A DNA stretch of 64,000 nucleotides. It comes from Jiangella mangrovi (GTDB lineage Bacteria > Actinomycetota > Actinomycetes > Jiangellales > Jiangellaceae). Every line of letters begins with the position of its first letter. Within the stretch, counting starts at the first letter, position 1. Under the pieces are notes generated by a model that was given only the letters and a program-made list of their open reading frames with translations, had not been told where the DNA came from and did no database searches. This document shows positions 17,259 to 26,871 of this stretch, piece after piece. The translations under genes were made by a program, and so were the position numbers. The DNA is taken from assembly GCF_014204975.1 (NCBI RefSeq), contig NZ_JACHMM010000001.1, forward strand, positions 496,001 to 560,000. The letters run 5' to 3'.

Positions 17259-17294
17259 GTGACACCAGACCAGCACGTAACACCAGACCAGGAC
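17259..17294. repeat. 18-bp tandem repeat, two units
   Basis: GTGACACCAGACCAGCAC is followed directly by GTAACACCAGACCAGGAC, with two differences in 18. The GACCAGGAC of the second unit is complementary to GTCCTGGTC at 17212-17220, so a hairpin is possible. Role unknown. Confidence 0.7.
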
Positions 17295-17336
17295 GTCCAG
17301 CCGCCGCCAACCTAACCCAACCCCACGAACCTCAGA

Positions 17337-17933
17337 TCAGGTGGCGTCGGGGTCGAAGCGCGGCGAACGCGAGGCCTCGGCGTTCACGGGTACCTGCTCC
17401 TCGTCGGACGACGATTCCGCGGCAACCGGCTCGGAGACCGGCTCAGCGACCGGCTCCTCGGCTGCCGGGGGCGGGCCTTCGGGAGTCTCTTCCATGGGCG
17501 GCGGCGGGAAGTCGGCGTCGGGCTCGTCGTCCGGGGGTGGCGGGACGTCGGCGGACGGAGGCGGCACGTCGACCACCTCGCCGACGTGCTCGGTGCCGGT
17601 GGTCGCCGTGGACGGGCGGGTGCCGTTGGCGCCGTTGACCCCGTTGGAGGACGCACCGTCGTCGTCGAGGCCGAGGTCGATGCCGTCGAGGACTTTGGAG
17701 CGGACGAAGGACTTCGGGTTGCGCAGGTCGGAGAGGGTCTTCAGATCCTCTTTGTCGATGCCGAGGTCGCCGACGCTGCCGGAGAGGTCCTTGCGGGCGT
17801 TGGCCACCATGGTGCGCAGGTCGCGGACGAAGCCCGCGGTCTGCTTGGCCATCTCGGGCAGCCGGTCGGGGCCGAAGACGAGCAGGGCCACGACGAGCAG
17901 CACGAACACCTCGCCGATACCAATGTCGAACAC
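17337..17933 (-). CDS. tatB: Twin-arginine translocase subunit TatB
   Basis: This 198-residue protein has the TatA/B signature: a short N-terminal membrane helix (about 5-21), the Phe-Gly-Pro hinge in VFGPDRLPEMAKQ, an amphipathic helix and a long polar, Pro/Glu-rich tail. TatB recognises Tat substrates together with TatC. It is the last gene of the sigE-rseA-rseB-like-htrA-tatB series, as in mycobacteria, where tatB follows htrA. The tail is longer than in E. coli and low in complexity. Confidence 0.92.
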   Translation of the reverse strand: MFDIGIGEVFVLLVVALLVFGPDRLPEMAKQTAGFVRDLRTMVANARKDLSGSVGDLGIDKEDLKTLSDLRNPKSFVRSKVLDGIDLGLDDDGASSNGVNGANGTRPSTATTGTEHVGEVVDVPPPSADVPPPPDDEPDADFPPPPMEETPEGPPPAAEEPVAEPVSEPVAAESSSDEEQVPVNAEASRSPRFDPDAT

Positions 17934-17991
17934 TGCCGGCCCCCACGTCGGTTACGTACGTGCATCCGTCCACGCAAGACTACGTGCTGCG

Positions 17992-19392
<1,401 letters not shown>

Positions 19393-19449
19393 GGCGTCAT
19401 TCTCCCAGCCGACGGCGGAGGGCGCACCGTCCGGTCGTGATGAAGAGGA

Positions 19450-20559
19450 TCAGTCGAACGGGTTGATCCACGACCCCACCCGCTGCGCGCCGCGCGCGAT
19501 GCGGTCGCCGAAGCCGTCCTTCTTCTGCTCGGGCTCGGCGGCGGGGTCGGGGGGCAGCTGCTCGAGGAGGTCGCGGATGCTGGCCAGCGGCGCCTCGGCG
19601 ACGACGGTGATGACGCGGCCGTCGCTGGACCACATGAGCCGGGCCGGCGGGCCGGGGCGGGTGTAGACGACGCCGTCCTCGTAGTCGGAGGTGCCGTAGC
19701 CATCGAGCCGGTCGGGGTCGAGCCAGCCGGACTGCTCGAACACCGACACGGTCATGACGCCGTCGGAGTAGCTGAGCTGGATGGCGTCGCCGACCCGCCG
19801 CGCCTCGTAGAGGTCCATGCCCTCGCCGAGCGAGCCGGGGCAGTGCCAGCCGTCGTCGCGGAGGTCCTCGATGTCGTCCCAGCGCAGCATGGTGTCCTGG
19901 CGTTCCTCGAAAGCCGCCGTCGAGCCGACCTCGGTCCCGGACTTGCAGCACAGGTCGGGGCCGCCGACGGTGATGTCGATGAACGCGCTGGCGCTGAGTG
20001 GGTAGCCGTCCTGCGCGAAGGACTCGCGGCGCAGCGGCAGCCCGGTCTCGCGGTCGAGCCAGAGCTTCGCGGCGACGGAGCCGTCGCTGCGGAACGCCTC
20101 GATGACGTCGGTGTAGCGGCCGGCGACGGCGTCCTCTCCGGCCAGCCGGACGGTGTAGGCGCCGAGCAGGAGGTCGGCCGGGCCCTCGCCGGCCAGCCAC
20201 CGCGAGGCGGTGCGGCCGTCGAGGATGGCGGTCTGACGGTCGTGCAGGCCGATCTCGGTCTGCCCGCCGGCACGGTGGCTCACCTGGACGATGGCGCTGG
20301 TCGACGCGGCCGACTGGGTGAGCGCCGACCAGGTGGAGACGTACTGGGTGCCGCGGTACGAGACGTGCTCGGCCGCGGTGGCGGACTGGCGCAGCAGCTG
20401 GACGGCGCGGGGGTCGTCGCCGACGTCGCGCGAGGCGGCCGGAACCACCTGCACGAACACGGCGAGCGCCCCGACCAGCAGGGGCATGGCGAGGACCGGC
20501 ACGACCAGGGCGGCCAACCCGCCGGTCCTGCCGTGTCCGACGCGGTTGCCCGAGCTCAC
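19450..20559 (-). CDS. RseB/MucB-like sigma-factor regulatory protein
   Basis: I start this 369-residue protein at a GTG (20559) whose GTGA overlaps the stop of rseA. One N-terminal hydrophobic segment (about 14-36) exports or anchors it. The outer part has the LolA/RseB-like beta-sheet pattern (HVSYRGTQYVSTW, KLWLDRETGLPLRRESF), the fold used by RseB to sense lipid or lipoprotein signals and protect the anti-sigma factor. A CC pair occurs in PDLCCKSG. Position between rseA and htrA supports a role in SigE control. The M. tuberculosis locus as I recall it has no such gene. Confidence 0.75.
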   Translation of the reverse strand: MSSGNRVGHGRTGGLAALVVPVLAMPLLVGALAVFVQVVPAASRDVGDDPRAVQLLRQSATAAEHVSYRGTQYVSTWSALTQSAASTSAIVQVSHRAGGQTEIGLHDRQTAILDGRTASRWLAGEGPADLLLGAYTVRLAGEDAVAGRYTDVIEAFRSDGSVAAKLWLDRETGLPLRRESFAQDGYPLSASAFIDITVGGPDLCCKSGTEVGSTAAFEERQDTMLRWDDIEDLRDDGWHCPGSLGEGMDLYEARRVGDAIQLSYSDGVMTVSVFEQSGWLDPDRLDGYGTSDYEDGVVYTRPGPPARLMWSSDGRVITVVAEAPLASIRDLLEQLPPDPAAEPEQKKDGFGDRIARGAQRVGSWINPFD

Positions 20560-21137
20560 CAGCCGGCCCCCGAGCGAGTCTCGGTGGTGACCAGCAGCGA
20601 CGACGGCTCGGCGAACGGCAGCCCGCCGGTGGAGTAGGCGTGCTCGTAGGTGAACTCCTCGACCGGCGGCACCACGCTGACCGGGGTGTCGGGCGTGCCC
20701 GGCGAGTTCGCGCCGGTGCCGCCCAGCGAGGCCAGCAGGATGAGCATGGCGCCGGTGGTGCACATGCCCAGCGCGACCACCCGCACGGCGCGGACGCGGC
20801 GGCCGGAGCGGGAGCCGGGACGCGAGCCCGACGGGCCCGAGGCCGGCCGGGAGTCGCGCGGGCGCCAGCCGGCCACCGGGGCCGGGTGCGCGGCGGACGC
20901 GGGCGGGGCCGGCGGCAGCGGCTCGCCGGGCTCGGCCAGCGCGAGCAGGCTCGCCACCAGCTTCGCCGACGGCGCTACGTCGGGCAGCGAGCGCAGCGCG
21001 TTGCGGGCGTCGCGCTCGAGCTCGACGGCCTCGCGGCAGTGCTCGCAGACCGTCAGGTGGACCAGGGCGCGATCGCGTTCGTCGTGTTCGAGGCGGTCGT
21101 CGACGAGGTCGCTGATCCGCTCGTCGAGATGTTTCAT
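20556..21137 (-). CDS. rseA: Anti-sigma-E factor RseA, zinc-binding
   Basis: This 193-residue protein has the ZAS anti-sigma motif His27-x3-Cys31-x2-Cys34 (HLTVCEHC) in the cytoplasmic N-terminal domain. A Pro/Arg-rich linker is followed by one membrane helix (about 125-145) and an outer tail. It binds and silences SigE. Its ATG overlaps the sigE stop (ATGA) and its stop overlaps the next start (GTGA), so the three genes are translationally coupled. The membrane helix suggests release by regulated proteolysis. Confidence 0.9.
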   Translation of the reverse strand: MKHLDERISDLVDDRLEHDERDRALVHLTVCEHCREAVELERDARNALRSLPDVAPSAKLVASLLALAEPGEPLPPAPPASAAHPAPVAGWRPRDSRPASGPSGSRPGSRSGRRVRAVRVVALGMCTTGAMLILLASLGGTGANSPGTPDTPVSVVPPVEEFTYEHAYSTGGLPFAEPSSLLVTTETRSGAGW

Positions 21138-21784
21138 GCCGAGTCTCCGTGGTCACGCGGCGCGTCGGCCTCGCGGTCGCTCGCGACGTCGAGCGCGCTG
21201 GCGTCGTCGGGGGCACGGTGGTCCAGCGCGGCGCGCAACTGGGCGCGGCCCCGGTGGATGCGGCTGCGGACGGTGCCCAGCTTGATGCCGAGGGTGGCCG
21301 CGATCTCCTCGTACGACAGGCCCTCGATGTCGCAGAGGACCACCGCCGCGCGGAAGTCGGGCGGCAGCGCCTCGAGCGCCTTCTGGATGTCGGCCTCGAG
21401 CATGCTGTCGGTGATGACGCGCTCGGGCGTGGGCTCGCGGCCGTGCAGGCGCTCGGCGGCGTCGTCGGCCAGGGCGTCGAACCGGATGCGCTGCTTGCGG
21501 CGGACGGAGTCGAGGAAGAGGTTGGTGGTGATGCGGTGCAGCCAGCCCTCGAAGGTGCCGGGCGTGTAGGAGGACAGGGAGCGGAAGACCCGGACGAAGA
21601 CGTCCTGGGTGAGGTCCTCGGCGTCGTGCGCGTTGCCGGTCAGGCGGTACGCGAGCCGGTAGACCCGTCCGGAGTGCTCGCGGACGATCTCTTCCCAGCT
21701 CGGCGGCGTCCAGGTCTCAACGTCGGCCACCCGGGGTCCTTCCTCGACACGGCTCGTCGGCACGAGCGCTACGTCCATCGTCAC
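21134..21784 (-). CDS. sigE: ECF RNA polymerase sigma factor SigE
   Basis: This is an ECF sigma factor of about 216 residues with region 2 ([20 protein letters not shown], then VFVRVFRSL) and region 4 ([20 protein letters not shown], then [20 protein letters not shown]). I chose GTG at 21784 because AAAGGGG lies six bases upstream. ATG at 21778 is nearly as good, and an earlier ATG at 21823 has no clear ribosome site. The gene order sigE-rseA-(rseB)-htrA-tatB, and the divergent O-methyltransferase, match the mycobacterial SigE locus. It directs the envelope-stress response. Confidence 0.93.
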   Translation of the reverse strand: MTMDVALVPTSRVEEGPRVADVETWTPPSWEEIVREHSGRVYRLAYRLTGNAHDAEDLTQDVFVRVFRSLSSYTPGTFEGWLHRITTNLFLDSVRRKQRIRFDALADDAAERLHGREPTPERVITDSMLEADIQKALEALPPDFRAAVVLCDIEGLSYEEIAATLGIKLGTVRSRIHRGRAQLRAALDHRAPDDASALDVASDREADAPRDHGDSA

Positions 21785-21953
21785 CCATTGCCCCTTTCGT
21801 GGCCAATCAGGGAAGCCCCCCATCTATTCCCCACGTTCCCTGTACCTCAGAACGATCCGGGACGTCGCAGAGGTTCCGGTCCCACCCTCCGGATGCTTGA
21901 CGGCCTAAGCTCATGACTGACACAGTGCGCGCGCGACACTGGACGTTCCGACC

Positions 21954-21967
21954 AGGAGGCCGTCATT
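21954..21967 (+). promoter_or_regulatory. Shine-Dalgarno and ATT start of the O-methyltransferase gene
   Basis: A perfect AGGAGG (21954-21959) is followed after five bases by ATT (21965-21967) in the methyltransferase frame. The frame is closed by TGA at 21914, and between that stop and the ATT there is no ATG, GTG or TTG; only a CTG at 21917 offers an alternative. This points to a non-canonical ATT start. Confidence 0.65.
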
Positions 21968-22618
21968 TCCACGGGCAGCACCACCGCCATCACGCCGGAG
22001 TCGTGGGCCTACGCCGAGGCGTACCTCGACGAGGACCACATCCTCGGCCGCGCGCGGCAGCGGGCCGCCGAGGTCGGCGCCGTCCCCGTCGGGCCCGGAG
22101 CCGGGGCCGCGCTCCGCCTGCTCGCCGCGGCGCTCGGCGCGCGCACCGTCGTCGAGGTCGGCACCGGCTGCGGCGTCTCGGGCCTCTACCTCCTCAACGG
22201 CATGCGCGCCGACGGCGTCCTCACCAGCGTCGACATCGAGTCCGAGCACCAGCGGCTGGCCCGCGAGGCGTTCACCGAGGCGAACGTCCCGGCCAACCGC
22301 ACCCGGCTCATCGCCGGTCCGGCGCTCGAGGTGCTCCCCCGGCTCACCGACGGCGCCTACGACCTCGTCTTCTGCGACGGCGACAAGAACGAGTACAGCG
22401 ACTACCTCCAGCAGGCGCTGCGGCTGCTGCGTCCCGGCGGGGCCGTCGCGTTCGACAACGCGCTCTGGCACGACCGCGTCGCCGACTCCGCGCAGCGCGA
22501 CCCCGAGACCGTCGCCATCCGCGAGCTCGTCCGCCTCGTCCGCGAGGACGACCACCTGGTGCCGGCGCTGCTCCCCGTCGGCGACGGTCTGCTGGTGGCC
22601 GTCAAACGCGCCGACTGA
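21965..22618 (+). CDS. SAM-dependent O-methyltransferase (Rv1220c type), probable ATT start
   Basis: This 217-residue class I methyltransferase is of the catechol/caffeoyl-CoA type. The SAM motif VVEVGTGCGVSGLYLLNG is at about 60-77, an acidic motif VDIESEHQ follows, and DLVFCDGDKNEYSDYL with FDNALWHDRV carries the metal-binding aspartates. It is divergent from sigE, as Rv1220c is in M. tuberculosis. From ATT it begins ISTGSTTAITPESWAYAEAY, which matches the usual N-terminus of the family. The first ATG in frame (22202) would cut off the SAM motif. The methyl acceptor is not known. Confidence 0.88.
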   Translation: MSTGSTTAITPESWAYAEAYLDEDHILGRARQRAAEVGAVPVGPGAGAALRLLAAALGARTVVEVGTGCGVSGLYLLNGMRADGVLTSVDIESEHQRLAREAFTEANVPANRTRLIAGPALEVLPRLTDGAYDLVFCDGDKNEYSDYLQQALRLLRPGGAVAFDNALWHDRVADSAQRDPETVAIRELVRLVREDDHLVPALLPVGDGLLVAVKRAD

Positions 22619-22700
22619 CGCCGCAACGCCCCGGTCACGAATCGGCACGATTCCGCGATCCGGCCGAATGACCGGCACCGATCGGGGCACGATAGGTCTC

Positions 22701-23210
22701 GTGCCGGAACTGGTCCGCCCCACCGTCGAGGTCCACGACTCGTGGCTCGAGGCCGTCGGCGAGCCCGGTTACGAGCCTCGGTGGGCCGACGATCTCCAGC
22801 TCGCCGACATGGTGCGCCCCGAGGGCTTCGCCGCGTACGTCCGCCGGCAGATCGACGACGAGCGCGAGGAGGCCCCCCGCTCGCGCGGCATGGTCCCGTC
22901 GACCCATCTCTGGTACGTCGACGGTGCGCTCTTCCTGGGCCGGCTGTCCATCCGGCACCACCTGACGCCCTGGCTGCGCGACTACGGCGGCCACATCGGC
23001 TACGACGTGCGCCCGTCGGCCCGCCGCCGCGGCCACGCGACGGCCATGCTGCAGCAGGCCATGCCGTGGTCGGCGAAGCTCGGCATCGACCCGGCGCTGG
23101 TGACCTGCGACTTCGACAACGTCGCGTCGCGCAAGGTCATCGAGGCCGCGGGCGGGCAGTTCGAGGACGAGCGGCACGGCAAGCTGCGCTACTGGGTCCC
23201 CGCCGGCTGA
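22701..23210 (+). CDS. GNAT-family N-acetyltransferase
   Basis: This is a protein of about 169 residues with GNAT hallmarks: a beta-strand/acceptor region (LWYVDGALFLGRLSIRH), the acetyl-CoA loop (GYDVRPSARRRGHATAMLQQ) and the late motif CDFDNVASRKVIEAAGG. I prefer the GTG at 22701, because homologues of this group start at the PELVRPT segment. An upstream ATG at 22668 would add eleven residues. The substrate is unknown. It lies between the methyltransferase and hipBA without obvious coupling to either. Confidence 0.82.
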   Translation: MPELVRPTVEVHDSWLEAVGEPGYEPRWADDLQLADMVRPEGFAAYVRRQIDDEREEAPRSRGMVPSTHLWYVDGALFLGRLSIRHHLTPWLRDYGGHIGYDVRPSARRRGHATAMLQQAMPWSAKLGIDPALVTCDFDNVASRKVIEAAGGQFEDERHGKLRYWVPAG

Positions 23211-23225
23211 CCACCCCGCACTGAC

Positions 23226-23295
23226 GTGGTCGTTCGACCACATTCCGCAATGTCGTCGAACGGCGACATCTGTTAATGTGGTCGAACGACGACAT
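23226..23295. promoter_or_regulatory. Three HipB-type operators with 26-bp spacing
   Basis: Palindromes centred near 23233, 23259 and 23285 share the plan ATGTsGTCGwwCGACsACAT. The first is GTGGTCGTTCGACCAC (23226-23241). The second (23250-23269) and third (23276-23295) each have one mismatch between arms. Their centres are exactly 26 bp apart. They end 14 bp before hipB. A -10-like TGTTAAT (23271-23277) lies between the second and third, so occupancy would block the promoter. HipB autorepression is established for this family; assignment here is by position. Confidence 0.75.
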
Positions 23296-23309
23296 GACGG
23301 GGAGATCCG

Positions 23310-23594
23310 ATGCGAGCACGGACCGTGCGCGATCTCGGCGCTCTGGTGCGCGAGGCCAGGCGTCTCAGCGGAATGACCCAGGCGGAGCTGGCCGCCGCGG
23401 TGGGCGTCTCCCGTGACTGGGTGATCCGGCTCGAGCGTGGTCACCCACGACTGGAAGCCCAACTCGTTCTCGACGCACTCGCCGTCGCCGGCCTAGCCGT
23501 CGACATCGCTGTCGAGGACGGCGCGCCCAAGGCCGAACACGATCCGTTCGGCCGCCTGCTCGGCGGACTGGTGGAGGGAACCGACCGTGAGTGA
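23310..23594 (+). CDS. hipB: HipB-like antitoxin / XRE-family repressor
   Basis: A 94-residue helix-turn-helix protein (MTQAELAAAVGVSRDWVIRL at about 22-41) of the XRE/HipB class. It would bind the three operators just upstream and neutralise the HipA kinase. The start is preceded by GGGGAG five bases away. Its end overlaps the hipA start by 8 bp, the usual toxin-antitoxin coupling. It appears intact, whereas its partner is frameshifted, so it may persist as a stand-alone repressor. Confidence 0.87.
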   Translation: MRARTVRDLGALVREARRLSGMTQAELAAAVGVSRDWVIRLERGHPRLEAQLVLDALAVAGLAVDIAVEDGAPKAEHDPFGRLLGGLVEGTDRE

Positions 23595-24854
23595 CCGACG
23601 GCTGGCCGTATACCTCGACGGGACAGCGGTCGGCACGCTCGTCCAGAGCTCCACTGGTCGGCTCGGTTGCACCTATCACCGCGGCTACGCCTCACCGACC
23701 GCGATTCCACTGTCGCTGTCGCTCCCACTCGGCCGGTCCAGCCATCCGCCCAAGGCGATCGGAGCCTTCCTCGCCGGCCTGCTTCCGGACAGCGAGCCCA
23801 CCCTCGAGCGGTGGGGGCGCCAGTTCGGCGTGTCTCCGCGCAACCCGTTCGCACTACTCGCCCACGTCGGCAGGACGCAGCCGGAGCGGTGCAGGTCCTT
23901 CCCGAGGACACCTCGCCGAGCGACACCGCCACCCGGCAGGGCGACGTCCAGTGGCTGACCGACGACGACGTCCAGGTCTTGTTCGCCGGCCTCGCCGAGC
24001 ATCCGGCCGACTGGGACCCGGGCCGGGACACCGGCCGATGGAGCCTCGCGGGAGCACAGAGCAAGGTCGCGCTCTTCCGCGGTCCTGACGGCCGGTGGGG
24101 CGTGCCCGCCGATTCGACCCCCACCACGCACATCCTCAAGCCGTCGATCCCTGGCCTGCGCCACCATCACCTCAACGAGCACCTGTGCCTCCGAGCGGCC
24201 AGGCTCGCCGGGCTGCCCGCGGCGGAGACGGAGATCATCACGACAGGCGACCTCGAGATCCTGATCTCCCGCCGCTACGACCGTGCGCAGGCCGACGGCC
24301 GATGGGTGCGGCTCCACCAGGAGGACCTCTGCCAGGCGCTGGCGGTACACCCGAGCATGAAGTACCAGAGTGATGGTGGACCGGGCGTCGCCGACATCGC
24401 CGGGCTCCTTCGTGGTCTGGCCGGGCCGGACCGGCTGGCCAGCACGCGGCGGTTCTTCGATGCGCTCGTCTTCAACGTGCTCATCGGCGCCACCGATGCA
24501 CACGCCAAGAACTACTCCCTGCTGCTCGGCGCAGCGTCGCGTGCGCAGCTCGGTCCCTTGTACGACGTCGCCACCGTACTGCCGTACGGCGAGCGCTACG
24601 GTCATCGGTCAGCCATGAAGATCGGCGACGCCTGGGAGCTGGATCAGGTGACCCGGAAGGACTGGACGCAGGTCGCCACCAAGCTCGGCATCCCGGCTGA
24701 GGAGGCCCGCAGCCGGATCGCGACCCTCCGCGACGCCGTCCCGGAGGCGTTTCACCGCGCCGCCGCTGAGCCCGCCGTTCCGGAGCAGCTCCAGCGTCCG
24801 GCCGAGCAGCTCGCCGGCCTCGTGGCGTCACACGTGGACGGCCGCCGGAGGTGA
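23587..24854 (+). pseudogene. hipA: HipA-family toxin kinase, disrupted by a 1-bp frameshift
   Basis: The first 95 or so codons (frame of 23587) encode a normal HipA N-terminus through NPFALLAHVG. The frame then runs to a stop at 23958. The remainder of HipA continues in the -1 frame from about 23875 to 24854, including AGAQSKVALF, HILKPSIPG and the kinase loop GATDAHAKNYSLLL. Restoring one base near 23871-23876 gives the family motif GRDAAGAVQ. No classical slippery heptamer is present. HipA phosphorylates a glutamyl-tRNA synthetase to stop growth. Here it is either inactivated or a sequencing error. Confidence 0.85.
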
Positions 24855-24868
24855 CCGGTCGGAGCGCT

Positions 24869-25693
24869 TCAGACGACGACCTCGAGGTCGGGGGTGGGGG
24901 CGACCCGGACCCGTTCGGGGTGGGTGTAGACGTTCATGCCGCCGCCGCGGACGAAGCCGACCAGCGTCAGACCGCACTCGTCGGCGAGGTCGACGGCGAG
25001 GCTGGAGGGGGCCGAGACGGCGGCCAGCACCGGCACCCCGGCGGCGGCCGCCTTCTGGACCAGCTCGAACGACGCGCGGCCGCTGACCTGCAGGGCGTGC
25101 CCGGCCAGCGGCAGCAGCCCGGCCATGAGGGCCGAGCCGATGACCTTGTCGACGGCGTTGTGCCGGCCGACGTCCTCGCGGACCGCCACGACGATGCCGT
25201 CGGCGGTGAAGAGGCCGGCCGCGTGGAGTCCGCCGGTGCGGTCGAACACCCGCTGCTCGGCCCGCATGCGGTCGGGCAGGGCGGCCAGGACGCCGACGTC
25301 GACGCGGGTGGGGTCCTCGGCCAGCCGCCAGCGCAGCGAGGCGCGGACGTCGACCACGCGGTCGGCGCCGCAGACGCCGCAGGCGCTGGTGGTCTCGAAC
25401 GCCCGGGCCCGCGGCGGGGCGACGCCGTGGGCGAGGGTCACCTCGATGGTGTTCTGCTCGTCGATGCACTCCTTCATGCCGGCGACGTCGCTGGGGTCGC
25501 CGACGGCGCCCTCGCTGACCAGCCAGCCGGCGATGAGGTCGAAGTCGTGACCGGGAGTGCGCATGGTGGAGGTGAGGATCTGGTCGCCGACGCGGACCAG
25601 CAGCGGCTCCTCGACCGCCAGCGTGTCGGGGCGCTGTGCCGACCGGCCCGGCCGGAGCCGCAGCACGGGCCGCCGCGTCGTCATCTGCCCCAT
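24869..25693 (-). CDS. fdhD: Formate dehydrogenase accessory sulfurtransferase FdhD
   Basis: This 274-residue FdhD has the catalytic cysteine pair in ACGVCGADR (about 110-114). FdhD receives sulfur from a cysteine desulfurase and adds it to the molybdenum cofactor of formate-dehydrogenase-like enzymes. The presumed client FdhF-like oxidoreductase is encoded at 29501-31780 on the other strand. The gene is convergent with hipA, 14 bp away. Conserved blocks such as TVRREDVGRHNA-like AVREDVGRHNAVDKV are present. Full length. Confidence 0.93.
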   Translation of the reverse strand: MGQMTTRRPVLRLRPGRSAQRPDTLAVEEPLLVRVGDQILTSTMRTPGHDFDLIAGWLVSEGAVGDPSDVAGMKECIDEQNTIEVTLAHGVAPPRARAFETTSACGVCGADRVVDVRASLRWRLAEDPTRVDVGVLAALPDRMRAEQRVFDRTGGLHAAGLFTADGIVVAVREDVGRHNAVDKVIGSALMAGLLPLAGHALQVSGRASFELVQKAAAAGVPVLAAVSAPSSLAVDLADECGLTLVGFVRGGGMNVYTHPERVRVAPTPDLEVVV

Positions 25694-25829
25694 GGCTCCA
25701 CCGTACGGCTCGTCATGGACCAGTCGTACCCACTTATCGCCATCCGATAATCACGGTTCACAACCGGCCCGGACAGACGGCAGATTGCCTGGCACCAGCG
25801 CAACGGAGCGAGCGGGAAGTGGGTGTGCG

Positions 25830-26861
25830 ATGCGAGCCGTCCGTGTCCACGAGTACGGCAAGGAACCGTCCATCGACGACGTTCCCGAGCCGGCCGCCAC
25901 GGGTCCGCTGGACGTGCTGGTCCGCATCGACGCGGCCGGCGTCTGCCGCACCGACCTGCACATCGTCGAGGGCCAGTGGGCGCAGAAGAGCGGCGTCGCG
26001 CTGCCGTATACGATCGGGCACGAGAACGCCGGCACCGTCGTCGACGTCGGGCCCGCGGTCACCAGCGTGGCCGCCGGCGACCGCGTCATCCTGCACCCGC
26101 TGGTGACCTGCGGGCTGTGCCGGGCCTGCCGCGGCGGCGACGACGTGCACTGCGAGAACTCGCGCTTCCCCGGCATCGACACCGACGGCGGCATGGCCGA
26201 GCTGCTCCTCACGGGCGCGCGCTCCGTCGTGAAGCTGGCCGACAACCTGGCTCCGCGTGACGTCGCGGCGCTGGCCGACGCCGGGCTGACGGCGTACCAC
26301 GCGGTCCGCAAGGCCTGGCCGCTGCTGTACCCGGGCACGCACGCCGTCGTGATCGGCGCCGGCGGGCTCGGCCACATCGGCCTGCAGACGCTGCTGGCGA
26401 CGACGGCGGCAGAGGTCACCGTCGTCGACCTGTCGGCGGAGGCCCTCGAACTCGCCGCCGGCCTGGGCGCCCACCACACGATCCGGGCCGGCGGTGACCA
26501 CGTCGCCGAGGTGGTCGAGCTGACCGGCGGCGGCGCGCACGTCGTCTTCGACTTCGTCGGCGAGAAGGGGACCGAGGCGGAGGGCGTCGCGATGACCCGG
26601 CGGGCCGGCTCGTACTACGTCATCGGCTACGGCGGGCACGTCGACGTCCCGACGATCGACCTGATCTCGAGCGAGATCAACGTCATCGGCAACCTCGTCG
26701 GCTCCTACAACGACCTGGACGAACTGATGGTCCTGGCCGCACGGGGGATGGTCAGGCTGCACACGAAGCTCTACGCGTTCGACGACGCCCTGCAGGCGCT
26801 GTCGGACCTCGACCACGGCCTGGTCCCGGGCGGGCGGGCCATCCTCGTCCCGGCGCTGTGA
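25830..26861 (+). CDS. Zinc-dependent alcohol dehydrogenase, NAD(P)+
   Basis: This 343-residue medium-chain dehydrogenase has catalytic zinc ligands Cys39 (GVCRTDLH) and His64-Glu65 (GHEN). Structural-zinc cysteines are at 94, 97, 100 and 108, and a Rossmann motif GAGGLGHIG is present. It belongs with the next two genes: amidohydrolase follows by 10 bp and the DUF59 gene overlaps that. As I recall, this ADH-amidohydrolase-DUF59 grouping occurs in binuclear-iron propane/phenol monooxygenase operons (mimABCD type), where the ADH oxidises the product alcohol. No monooxygenase gene is in the window. Confidence 0.9.
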   Translation: MRAVRVHEYGKEPSIDDVPEPAATGPLDVLVRIDAAGVCRTDLHIVEGQWAQKSGVALPYTIGHENAGTVVDVGPAVTSVAAGDRVILHPLVTCGLCRACRGGDDVHCENSRFPGIDTDGGMAELLLTGARSVVKLADNLAPRDVAALADAGLTAYHAVRKAWPLLYPGTHAVVIGAGGLGHIGLQTLLATTAAEVTVVDLSAEALELAAGLGAHHTIRAGGDHVAEVVELTGGGAHVVFDFVGEKGTEAEGVAMTRRAGSYYVIGYGGHVDVPTIDLISSEINVIGNLVGSYNDLDELMVLAARGMVRLHTKLYAFDDALQALSDLDHGLVPGGRAILVPAL

Positions 26862-26871
26862 GGAGGCACCC

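Larger units (their letters stand above)
16960..17336. other. Intergenic repeat region (no gene)
   Basis: There is no supported coding sequence. The interval contains full-length copy C of the dispersed hairpin repeat (17025-17160), its conserved tail (17161-17179), an 18-bp tandem repeat (17259-17294) whose GACCAGGAC is complementary to GTCCTGGTC at about 17212-17220, and the CCCAACCCCACG motif near 17318 also found at the first island. It lies downstream of tatB. Confidence 0.8.

Noticed and set aside
21824-21953. SigE-type autoregulated promoter (GGGAAC near 21836-21841 on the minus strand)
   Set aside because: No matching CGTT -10 lies at the expected distance, so the evidence is too weak to annotate.
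23587-24854. Programmed frameshift in hipA
   Set aside because: There is no slippery heptamer or following structure at 23871-23876, and HipA families are read in one frame. A deletion or sequencing error is more likely.
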